This document shows, in pieces, positions 1-6,283 of a stretch of DNA of 12,509 nucleotides. The stretch covers positions 1-12,509 of the forward strand of contig JAGCLR010000004.1 in the NCBI GenBank assembly GCA_017646885.1, in the 5' to 3' direction. Each line of letters starts with the position of its first letter. The stretch's first letter is position 1. The position numbers and the translations under genes are program-made. The notes beneath the pieces were generated by a model. It was not told the origin of the DNA, searched no databases, and was given only the letters and a program-made list of their open reading frames with translations. The DNA comes from Methanobrevibacter sp. (lineage in GTDB: Archaea; Methanobacteriota; Methanobacteria; Methanobacteriales; Methanobacteriaceae).

Positions 1-237
1 TATTACTAATTGCATAAAGACCCTAACCTTAATTTTTGAGCTCTAAAATATGACGTCAAAATGACGTAAGTATGACGTCACAAAATGACGTCATAATTTC
101 ATGCAAAAAGAGTTTTGAAAAAGACACTAAATTTGTTAAAATTTAATATATTTTCGAACCAGAGAAAAAATTTGCGATTTTTTGATATTTAAGCGTTCGA
201 CTTTAAAAAATAATTTATTTTTTTGTATTGTTTCAAA
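1..237 (+). promoter_or_regulatory. Left-end non-coding leader with CRE cluster, probable ORF1 promoter
   Basis: No gene is visible here. The stretch holds three exact copies of the palindromic octamer TGACGTCA (51-58, 73-80, 86-93) and a half copy TGACGTA (62-68). This is the consensus CRE bound by CREB/ATF bZIP factors in animals. Further in are TTTTCGAA (151-158) and TTCGAC near 197, resembling the TTTCGA core of the two divergent promoters in this window. The position directly upstream of ORF1 suggests promoter use. No inverted match to the right end of the window was found, so no terminal inverted repeat is visible. Confidence 0.6.
86..123 (+). repeat. Promoter module copy 1 (direct repeat of 859-896)
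   Basis: This 38-bp stretch matches 859-896 at about 30 of 38 positions by hand alignment. The first 13 bases (TGACGTCATAATT) are identical, followed by shared CATGCA and GTTTTGA blocks. Each copy lies upstream of one of the two tandem plus-strand genes of unknown function. This suggests that ORF1 and ORF2 share a duplicated control element. Confidence 0.65.
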
Positions 238-861
238 ATGACTGATAGATCGAGTTTTACTTATAAAGAAGATCCATTGAAAATGGAAAGGAGACTGAAT
301 GAAGAGACAGCAAGATTACTCGGGAAAAAGCTTATGTATCATTGCGTTATTGGTATGATGGATTCAGGCGGTTTATTCTTTGTTGGTGATAAGGTTCGGA
401 AACAGATGGAACAGATGAAAGGATATCAACAGATGAAACAGATTGAAAAGTTAATTGAAGCTGATTCTATGGTAACACTGGATAATCCGCGATATAAATC
501 TGTTCAAAATTTAGTACGTGGTGGTCCTTATAAGTTTGAAAGCTATGTTTTAGCTGAAAGGGTTGAGTTTTGGATTGATTATCATATTGAAGAACTAGAT
601 GAAAGATTTACAGTTATTCCAAATATGAATGTGTTAGAGTCAATAGAGGTATTTAGTACTAATGAATATGTAGTAAGTATGATAGCAAAAAGAATTTGTA
701 AATTTTTGGATTCAAAAATCAATTCATCTCATCCAGTCTATCCATGGAATAGTTTTGGAAGTTATTATAAAAAGTTTCACACCTCGGTTATTTTTGATAT
801 GAGATCATATGAACCGAAAGAAAACAATCATAGAGATAATTATTTTTATTTACTCGAATGA
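238..861 (+). CDS. ORF1, unknown 207-aa protein
   Basis: I do not recognise this protein. The open frame extends 15 bases upstream to a TTG, but the first ATG is at 238, within the ATGACTGAT start signature used by several genes here, so that start is chosen. The product (MTDRSSF...) is mostly charged and predicted soluble, with no signal peptide or membrane segment. It has a Met/Gln/Lys-rich, probably helical stretch at about residues 50-75 and an aromatic-rich C-terminal third (YPWNSFGSYYKKF). The TGA stop is embedded in a CRE octamer (859-866) that opens the next promoter. Being first, outside the capsid block and under a CRE-type promoter, it may be an early or host-interaction gene (inference). 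Confidence 0.75.
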   Translation: MTDRSSFTYKEDPLKMERRLNEETARLLGKKLMYHCVIGMMDSGGLFFVGDKVRKQMEQMKGYQQMKQIEKLIEADSMVTLDNPRYKSVQNLVRGGPYKFESYVLAERVEFWIDYHIEELDERFTVIPNMNVLESIEVFSTNEYVVSMIAKRICKFLDSKINSSHPVYPWNSFGSYYKKFHTSVIFDMRSYEPKENNHRDNYFYLLE

Positions 862-1023
862 CGTCATAATTACATGCATTGAGGGTTTTGACTCAGTTGT
901 AAAATGTCAATTTTTTCTCTCTAACGGCAATTAGATCTCAAAATTAGATTTTTAAGCAGAAATGAAATGAAATTTTATTTATTTTTTATTTTCTTCTTCT
1001 TTTTTGTTTGATTTTTAAATTTT
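859..1023 (+). promoter_or_regulatory. Intergenic promoter of ORF2 with CRE and AP-1-like sites
   Basis: This starts with an exact CRE octamer TGACGTCA (859-866) that includes the stop codon of ORF1. Thirty bases later lies TGACTCA (889-895), the AP-1/TRE consensus, running into TCAGTT (893-898), which fits the arthropod initiator consensus TCAGTY. The first 38 bases repeat the module at 86-123. The remainder is a T-rich pyrimidine tract (about 970-1015) leading to the ATG at 1024. Motif identities are seen directly; factor binding is inferred. Confidence 0.55.
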
Positions 1024-1263
1024 ATGACTACAATTATTATTGAAATTAATATTGATTCAGATAAACCTAATGTCAAAATTACAAAGAACGGAATCCGTAG
1101 ATCTTCAACCCGCTCAAGAGAGAGCAAAAGAAGCGATAGCGAAGATGAATGCATCAACGGAACATCCGAGGAAGAGTCCTCTCCCGAAAGAAATGCAGCA
1201 GGAAGGCCAGCAACAGGAGGGAAGCGTCCCCCGTACTTCTACGCGCCATCCAAACGGCCATAA
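1024..1263 (+). CDS. Possible overlapping 79-aa Arg/Ser-rich ORF
   Basis: This is the first ATG after the ORF2 promoter, and it begins ATGACTACA, close to the ATGACTGAT signature of the other genes. The frame stays open for 79 codons. It encodes an Ile-rich start, then an RS- and acid-rich stretch (RRSSTRSRESKRSDSEDE) and a Pro/Lys tail ending SKRP. It overlaps the N-terminal part of ORF2 in a different frame, and the overlap is less AT-rich than its surroundings, as expected if two frames are constrained. Alternatives: the true N-terminus of ORF2 joined by frameshifting or splicing, or a chance frame. No homolog is recognised. Confidence 0.4.
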   Translation: MTTIIIEINIDSDKPNVKITKNGIRRSSTRSRESKRSDSEDECINGTSEEESSPERNAAGRPATGGKRPPYFYAPSKRP

Positions 1264-1870
1264 GGTGAAGGAATTCAAAGAGGTTGAAGCTGCTTTGTAC
1301 AAAACGGAATATCTTCCACTCAGTGATAGCACTTTGTGTGGGGATGTTTGGTTTCAACCACATAGTATCCAGCAGGAAGATACTTCCATCCTCAAATGTG
1401 TTTTCGAAGAATTGGTTGATGCTCATGATATGCATGTTGCTATGCATCAATTTAGTGTTAGCGCTGATGATCTGTTAAAGATGCTATATTTGACGGAGAT
1501 GATTGTCAATGATTACTATGCTTCTCCTCGTGAAGAATATGAAGATTGGTTCATTGGAAAGTTCACCGAAGCTTTGAAGGAAGATCGTAGTCTTGATATG
1601 GCTAATCATGGAGCACTTGCTACAAGGATAATGAAGAATTTCTCGTTTGAAATTGGAAAAGGTACTCATTTTGAAGTATATTTCCAGAAAAAGTGTGTTC
1701 ATGTGTACAATAATGCTCCTGAAGTAAAGAAAAACTTTAATTGTGTTTTCTGCAAAGCATTGAGAGGAAAGTTTGAATATATAATTGAAGCACGAATTTT
1801 TGTGTTAAATGAAGATATTCACGCAAGTAATCTTGGTGATGGACTCTTACTTGAGTCTCAATTAGTTTAA
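1070..1870 (+). CDS. ORF2, unknown 266-aa protein
   Basis: I do not recognise this protein. The frame opens at a TTG (1040), but the first ATG is at 1070 (MSKLQRTESV...). Residues 1-75 are hydrophilic and Gln/Pro/Lys-rich, probably disordered, and overlap another open frame. From about residue 85 the protein looks folded, with acidic and aromatic stretches (YYASPREEYEDWF), a possible Cys pair CVFC near the C-terminus, and no membrane segment. Its TAA overlaps the stop of the opposing capsid gene by two bases and is followed at once by AATAAA (1870-1875). If the ATG at 1024 is used first, ORF2 would need leaky scanning; neither ATG has a purine at -3. Confidence 0.72.
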   Translation: MSKLQRTESVDLQPAQERAKEAIAKMNASTEHPRKSPLPKEMQQEGQQQEGSVPRTSTRHPNGHKVKEFKEVEAALYKTEYLPLSDSTLCGDVWFQPHSIQQEDTSILKCVFEELVDAHDMHVAMHQFSVSADDLLKMLYLTEMIVNDYYASPREEYEDWFIGKFTEALKEDRSLDMANHGALATRIMKNFSFEIGKGTHFEVYFQKKCVHVYNNAPEVKKNFNCVFCKALRGKFEYIIEARIFVLNEDIHASNLGDGLLLESQLV

Positions 1871-3819
1871 ATAAAATCTCCTAAACCCATTGCTGCACCT
1901 CCACTTATTTCTTTCCTAGGACGTTTAGTTCCACTTACTCCATATCCCCTTGGGTTACCATACCCCATTGTTTTAGCAGCAGTACTCAACATTGGTCCCA
2001 CACCAGGGATTAAACTTAATAAATTTCCAACTATACCAGTTTTCTTTGCGAAATTGTTGGCATGTCCTGCAATTTCTTTCAGTTTATCTAACCACCCACT
2101 TCCTTCCACGGTTGAAACAGGTTCAGTTTCTGTTCCTGACACGACAGGGGCAGTTTGCATAGCAGCACCGTTTGAAAGAGGATTCATAGTTATCTCACAC
2201 TGTCCTGGAGTAATTGTAGCCACTCCAACATATTCAAACAGCAACCAAAGAGAAACATTTCTGAAATTAGGAGGAACATTACTGAACCAGAAATCAGCAG
2301 TGATCTGGAATACCATATTGTTTGCATTTGATCCAGGAACAAGTTGTTGGTCTGGAAGTATGATATCAGTTCCGGGAATTAATCTTAAAACTGATCCCAT
2401 ACCTGCACTATAGGCCTTTTCAACACATGTTGGTCTATAAATATATGAAGGCCAGTTCGTCGTATCACTCGAATGAATACCTGTTTGATCATCCGGGAAG
2501 AAACGTCCAGGTTGAGCATGTGGTATTGCCCATGAGGCATATGAATCTTGACATCCATTTGCTTTGGCGATACGGAAAAGATCGGGAGTTTCAGCAGTAT
2601 TCAAAATTTGAGTAGTATTACCCAGAGAAATATTAACTTTATCTAAGAATCCAAAAGGTCTATTATAAGAGTATAAGTTGTTACACCAGGATGTGGCAGT
2701 TTTAATTGCATTTTCAAACAAAATTCTATTAGAAATGTGAGATTGCATCTGAGCTTTAGTTGGACCTGCAAATACCCAGATCGCAGTTGGGATTTCATTC
2801 AAAGTATACGTTCCACTAGTTATGCTAATGTGAGTAACTGCATTTGATTCTCCAGCCGGAATTTCTTGTGTTGCATCGGTAATGTAAGGAACAAATCTGC
2901 GGTAAGGAACAACTGTGTAAGATGGAGCAATTCCTGTAGGAACTGTCTCTACTTGATATCTCAACTGACAGTCAGTGATATGTACCTCATAATCAGTAAC
3001 CCATGGATCAAAACAAAGAATCATATTGCGTAGGTCCTGAAGATTAAAGGCAATATCAATTGAGGTAATGTTATATAAAGGTCGTCCATAATTAGCATCT
3101 ATACGAGAACTGAATGGAGAAGCGAAAATAGGTTCTCTCCATTTGACGGTTATTGTTTGATCAACAGCTTGTTCTGTATACAGTGGAATGAACATACTAT
3201 TTCTAGAGGAATTAATTCCACATGCAGTCTCCATATATTGCCCCTTTGAAACTGCTCTTGAAGGGCTATTAGTCGAGCCTACTTCTAAAGCTTGTCTTAC
3301 ATTAATTTTTAAATCAACTCCTGATTCAGGACCACTTACAACTTGTACGCGTTCATTTAAACCTGATTCATCTTGCTGCCATGGTTTGTGACAAGGACAA
3401 ATTCCTGTGTATGCATCACTGATTGCCTTTTCATCCCAATATCTCTCTTTTGCCCTAAGGTATGAAAGAGGTTGAGAAAAGAAAGCACCTCCATTAATGT
3501 TAACCCTAACTTCTTCACAACATTTATTGAAAGGGAAAGAATCCAATGTCCACATGGTTCTTTTTGGTCCCGTTGTTGTGGCTCCGGTCTGGTGGAATGT
3601 AATTGCTGCGGTAATTTCAAGTTCAAATGTATCAAGATAAGCCCTATCAGTTCCTAAAGTTGTAAGATTATTAAAAGTGATGAAGGAATCACTTAATCCA
3701 CTCGCAGGTTGTTTATAATACTGATTTTGAACTGGACCCACTGTATCAGCGTAAACTGGATTTGGTTGTGGTTCAATTCTTGTATCAACCACTCTTACAG
3801 TAGTTACTTTATCTGTCAT
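1867..3819 (-). CDS. Probable major capsid (hexon-like) protein, 650 aa
   Basis: The frame reaches a TTG at 3825, but the ATG at 3819 gives MTDKVTTVRV, matching the MTD start of its neighbours. The size, the beta-rich composition with many Asn/Thr/Pro loops, and the position beside the adenain-like protease and packaging ATPase fit a double jelly-roll capsid protein of the Polinton/adintovirus type. This is judged from context rather than a diagnostic motif. The C-terminus (about residues 575-650) is distinct: an amphipathic helix (GWLDKLKEIAGHANNF), a hydrophobic Gly/Pro stretch (LLSLIPGVGPMLSTAA), a nuclear-import-like KRPRK (632-636) and I-S-G-G|A (638-642), which fits the adenain consensus (M/I/L)xGG|X. 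It is transcribed divergently from the protease gene. Confidence 0.72.
   Translation of the reverse strand: MTDKVTTVRVVDTRIEPQPNPVYADTVGPVQNQYYKQPASGLSDSFITFNNLTTLGTDRAYLDTFELEITAAITFHQTGATTTGPKRTMWTLDSFPFNKCCEEVRVNINGGAFFSQPLSYLRAKERYWDEKAISDAYTGICPCHKPWQQDESGLNERVQVVSGPESGVDLKINVRQALEVGSTNSPSRAVSKGQYMETACGINSSRNSMFIPLYTEQAVDQTITVKWREPIFASPFSSRIDANYGRPLYNITSIDIAFNLQDLRNMILCFDPWVTDYEVHITDCQLRYQVETVPTGIAPSYTVVPYRRFVPYITDATQEIPAGESNAVTHISITSGTYTLNEIPTAIWVFAGPTKAQMQSHISNRILFENAIKTATSWCNNLYSYNRPFGFLDKVNISLGNTTQILNTAETPDLFRIAKANGCQDSYASWAIPHAQPGRFFPDDQTGIHSSDTTNWPSYIYRPTCVEKAYSAGMGSVLRLIPGTDIILPDQQLVPGSNANNMVFQITADFWFSNVPPNFRNVSLWLLFEYVGVATITPGQCEITMNPLSNGAAMQTAPVVSGTETEPVSTVEGSGWLDKLKEIAGHANNFAKKTGIVGNLLSLIPGVGPMLSTAAKTMGYGNPRGYGVSGTKRPRKEISGGAAMGLGDFI
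1870..1875 (+). terminator. Poly(A) signal AATAAA of ORF2
   Basis: The canonical AATAAA shares its first base with the TAA stop of ORF2 (TAAATAAA), so the ORF2 transcript would end inside the 3' end of the opposing capsid gene. This extreme compaction fits a small virus genome. Confidence 0.5.
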
Positions 3820-3828
3820 CGTCAACGG

Positions 3829-3875
3829 TCAGTCAATCTAATTTTTATTTCGAGGAAAAAATAATAAATGACTGA
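3829..3875. promoter_or_regulatory. Symmetric divergent promoter A (capsid / protease)
   Basis: Inverted heptamers TCAGTCA (3829-3835) and TGACTGA (3869-3875) flank a 33-bp AT-rich core with TTTCGA (3848-3853) near its centre. The right heptamer is part of the protease start ATGACTGAT; the left lies just upstream of the capsid ATG. The same layout recurs at 6238-6283. TCAGTCA read on each strand fits the TCAGT initiator used by arthropod genes and baculovirus early promoters, so each heptamer could be the start site for one direction (inference). Confidence 0.65.
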
Positions 3876-4419
3876 TGTTTTAAAAACTCCTCGTTCAGCA
3901 GACGAAGTCTCAAATGCGGTGCATGGAGACTGTCCAGTTTATTTATATAGTGATCTGGTTAGATGTATGAAAGAAAAGGGAGCCTTCAGGGTTCTTAAAT
4001 GGTTATTTCATAAATCTTTGAAAATGATTATATTAGTTCAAGATCCCCGTGATATGAATAAAGGACATTGGGTTAGCTTATCTATGAACCCAAGGATGAA
4101 TACTATATATTTTTTCAGCAGTTACGGAGGAAAACCTGATGTGGAAAAAAATGAATGGATTTCTCATGATGATTTGATAAAATCTAATCAAGATGCAAAC
4201 GTTTTAAATGATGGAATGAAACAATTTGCGAAGCTTGGATGGGAAGTACATTATAACGAGTTTCCATACCAGATAGTAGGAGATAAGACCGCTACATGTG
4301 GAATATGGTGTGTTGCTTTTTTAAATAGTGATATGAATCCGACAGAATTTGGAGTGTTCAATAAACAACATAATTTAACTGCAAATGATTATTTTGAAGC
4401 ATATTTTAAGAAGGAATGA
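3868..4419 (+). CDS. Adenain-like cysteine protease (maturation protease)
   Basis: This would cleave capsid and core precursors during particle maturation. The 183-aa length is close to adenovirus protease (about 204 aa). G-H-W (His67) in GHWVSL is followed by NPR-x-N-x-I-Y-F-F-S-S-Y-G, which lines up well with the adenain stretch around its catalytic His and Glu. Gln135 is the probable oxyanion-hole residue, and Cys144 in T-C-G-I-W-C is the nucleophile. Oddity: the position of the acidic triad residue (E in adenain FEPFG, D in related FDSYG motifs) is Ser84. The start ATGACTGAT is the shared signature. The TGA stop overlaps the ATPase start as ATGA, so both genes probably share one transcript. 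Candidate targets with (L/I)xGG|X sites are the capsid protein and the pVI-like protein. Confidence 0.9.
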   Translation: MTDVLKTPRSADEVSNAVHGDCPVYLYSDLVRCMKEKGAFRVLKWLFHKSLKMIILVQDPRDMNKGHWVSLSMNPRMNTIYFFSSYGGKPDVEKNEWISHDDLIKSNQDANVLNDGMKQFAKLGWEVHYNEFPYQIVGDKTATCGIWCVAFLNSDMNPTEFGVFNKQHNLTANDYFEAYFKKE

Positions 4420-5204
4420 TCTCAATTACTCGTAAACAATTACCATATCAACCTCTAGCTTATACAGATGTTGGTGAACATGCTTACTTTTTGGATGCTG
4501 CATCCATGCAAGATCTTGGTGTTTATAACGCTGATTCAGTATCGGCTAGCACTCCTTCTGGTTTTCCTTTGTTTCCAGATATTCTTTCCAATGGACGTTT
4601 AACTATGTTTATTGCAGGAAACCCTGGAGCTGGAAAAAGTTATTTAGCAAAAGAACTCATATCAAGGTTACCTGAAGATTTAGATGTGTTATTGTTTACA
4701 GCACTAGAGGAAAACGATGGTAATTTTTCAGATATTAAACGATTATATAAAATAAAGATGGAACCAGAAAACTTAAAAAACATTACTTTAAGTGCGATTC
4801 GTGCAAGATCCAAACATCCTCTTCTTTTGTTTGATGATGTAGATAAAATAAGAAGAAAAGATGTTCAAAAACTAGTGTTTGCCATCATGGAAGATGCCCT
4901 GGCTAATGGTAGAGGTCATAAACATCATGATGGAGAAGGAGATGTTCATGTAATTATAACTTCTCATTGTCTAAATGATTATGTGAAAACAAAGTATTCG
5001 CTAGAGAATAGTGATTATGTTGCACTTTTCCCGGCTTCTACAACATATAGTCAAATGAAAAGAATGTTTGATAAATTAGGACTATCAAAAGAAGAATGTG
5101 AATTTATAATGAAATTAGGAAAAAGAGGAGATTTTAGAAGTATAATAATTAGAAAAGTAGCACCCATGTATATTTTATACGGAAACACCATTACATTGAT
5201 TTAA
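4416..5204 (+). CDS. FtsK/HerA (A32-like) genome-packaging ATPase
   Basis: This would pump genomic DNA into preformed capsids. The 262-aa protein has a Walker A loop GNPGAGKS (68-75), a Walker B strand LLLFDD (136-141) with two acidic residues, and a polar sensor-like ITSH (181-184) at the end of a beta strand (VHVIITSH), the order expected for A32-like packaging ATPases. Length is normal for the family. The ATG overlaps the protease TGA by ATGA, and it is the only core gene here that lacks its own MTD start, which suggests it is translated by termination-reinitiation from the protease mRNA. It ends seven bases before the stop of the opposing downstream frame at 5212. No plus-strand AATAAA was seen close after the stop. 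Confidence 0.9.
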   Translation: MISITRKQLPYQPLAYTDVGEHAYFLDAASMQDLGVYNADSVSASTPSGFPLFPDILSNGRLTMFIAGNPGAGKSYLAKELISRLPEDLDVLLFTALEENDGNFSDIKRLYKIKMEPENLKNITLSAIRARSKHPLLLFDDVDKIRRKDVQKLVFAIMEDALANGRGHKHHDGEGDVHVIITSHCLNDYVKTKYSLENSDYVALFPASTTYSQMKRMFDKLGLSKEECEFIMKLGKRGDFRSIIIRKVAPMYILYGNTITLI

Positions 5205-5205
5205 A

Positions 5206-5211
5206 TTTATT
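5206..5211 (-). terminator. Poly(A) signal AATAAA of the pVI-like transcript
   Basis: Read on the minus strand, AATAAA lies directly after the TAA at 5214-5212, the stop of the 82-codon extension rather than the UGA at 5463-5461. The 12-mer TTAAATTTATTT covering this signal and the ATPase stop is repeated exactly at the penton/polymerase junction (7691-7702). Confidence 0.5.
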
Positions 5212-5460
5212 TTAATATTCACCTTCTGCTTCATCAAAACCTTCAGGTCTACTCGCTTTAATTTCTTCTTTCATCGTTTTCATAGCTAATTCTCCACGTA
5301 CAAAAAGCACAGGTTTTATTTGTTGAATAATCTCTTGAACATCCTTTTTGGTTTTTGCTTCATACGCAAGTCCAAATTCATCGAATATGTATATGTTTTC
5401 ATCGGGTCTTGCTTCTAATTCATTTCCAAATTCATCAACAACTACATATTCTTCAACATT
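5212..5460 (-). CDS. 82-codon open frame in frame after the pVI-like UGA
   Basis: Directly after the UGA of the pVI-like gene the same frame stays open for 82 codons, from N-V-E-E-Y to A-E-G-E-Y, ending at TAA 5214-5212. It is acidic, with DEFG twice and a likely helix (KDVQEIIQQIKPVLFV). There is no ATG in this frame until codon 60. It could be a C-terminal extension made by UGA readthrough. It could also be a separate gene whose start was shifted: removing one A after the overlapping ATGA would give ATG-AAT-GTT-GAA, an ATGA-coupled start like protease/ATPase. Or it may be a nonsense or sequencing artefact in a formerly 339-aa protein. The poly(A) signal right after its stop supports inclusion in the mRNA. 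Confidence 0.6.
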   Translation of the reverse strand, partial: NVEEYVVVDEFGNELEARPDENIYIFDEFGLAYEAKTKKDVQEIIQQIKPVLFVRGELAMKTMKEEIKASRPEGFDEAEGEY

Positions 5461-6231
5461 TCATAAATCTCTGCTCCGTGTTCTGCTTCTTCTTCTGAGA
5501 TTCCCAAAGTCATCATCACTAAGACTTACATCGTCTGAATAAACAATATTTGCAGAAGGAGATGCATTATTAGCACTTGCCACAATATCATCTGAATAAT
5601 TTTCCACACTATTCGGCACTGAATCTACAGAATCAGCAATAACAGGAGGAAGAGGAGCAGGAATAACAGGAGGAAGAGCAACACCGAGCTGTCTGTTAGC
5701 AGATGGGTTATAAAGATACTTAAATCTTCTAGTCCATCTGTAATTGTTTGGATCCCATCCACTGCTTCCAACCCATCCTACCGCTGGATTACTTAAATAA
5801 GCCCTACTATCAGCAGTGTGGTTAATACGAGCCGGTCTGTCCATGAGACGACGTCTTGGAGCGGGAGGTCTTACGTTTCTTCCTACATGGATCTTTCTTC
5901 TCAAATAGTTCCATGCATTTCGAAGCTCTCTGCTTGTACAAACTCTATCCTTCAAACCACGAGCGCCAGTAGAATCATCCCTAACCAAGAATGTATCATA
6001 TCTAAAAATGTTTCTGACAAACTCTACCATAGATGGATCATTTGGGAACAGTCTACCATACCTGTTTTGGAAGTAGGGAGAACGAACTAAATCAGTAAGG
6101 AATCGATTATCTCCTGGACGCAAGGCATCATCAATAGGTCTAGTGACATCCCATCCACCTTTAATTTTTTTTCCTAATTTGAGACCACTAAATGCGCCCC
6201 CTTTCAATGCAGCACTATTATAGAAAGACAT
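5461..6231 (-). CDS. Adenovirus pVI-like minor capsid/core precursor, 256 aa
   Basis: The N-terminus reads SAALKGGAFSGLKLGKKIKGG. It contains two adenain-consensus sites, L-K-G-G|A (9-13) and I-K-G-G|W (23-27). The GGAFS after the first cut resembles mature adenovirus protein VI, which follows SGG|AFS. Removing the leader would expose a short basic, Gly-rich, possibly membrane-active segment. Residues 35-120 look folded; 121-136 are Arg/Pro-rich (RPPAPRRR) as in DNA-binding core proteins. Then follow a PPVI repeat (188-198), an acidic Ser/Asn-rich tail and a basic end RRRSRTRSRDL. It is divergent from the penton-like gene. A pVII/pX-like core role is an alternative. The frame continues for 82 codons past its UGA. 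Confidence 0.68.
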   Translation of the reverse strand: MSFYNSAALKGGAFSGLKLGKKIKGGWDVTRPIDDALRPGDNRFLTDLVRSPYFQNRYGRLFPNDPSMVEFVRNIFRYDTFLVRDDSTGARGLKDRVCTSRELRNAWNYLRRKIHVGRNVRPPAPRRRLMDRPARINHTADSRAYLSNPAVGWVGSSGWDPNNYRWTRRFKYLYNPSANRQLGVALPPVIPAPLPPVIADSVDSVPNSVENYSDDIVASANNASPSANIVYSDDVSLSDDDFGNLRRRSRTRSRDL

Positions 6232-6237
6232 AGTAAA

Positions 6238-6283
6238 TCAGTCACTCAAAATTTTATTTTCGAATAAAAATTTAGATGACTGA
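6238..6283. promoter_or_regulatory. Symmetric divergent promoter B (pVI-like / penton-like)
   Basis: Same plan as the promoter at 3829-3875: TCAGTCA (6238-6244) and TGACTGA (6277-6283) as inverted copies separated by 32 bp, with a near-palindromic AT core centred on TTCGAA (6259-6264). The right heptamer is within the penton-like start ATGACTGAT. The left one, read on the minus strand, ends six bases before the ATG of the pVI-like gene, outside its coding sequence. Non-coding placement there indicates a cis-element, not only a conserved protein N-terminus. Confidence 0.65.

Noticed and set aside
975..1450. Three short minus-strand frames opposite the ORF2 promoter and start
   Set aside because: They are antisense to ORF2, with compositions reflecting complement of the T-rich leader and Arg/Ser-rich coding; none starts with the shared ATGACTGAT signature.
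5461..5463. UGA read as tryptophan through a variant genetic code
   Set aside because: ORF1 and the protease terminate in UGA, the protease UGA in an ATGA overlap with the ATPase, and Trp residues throughout are encoded by TGG.
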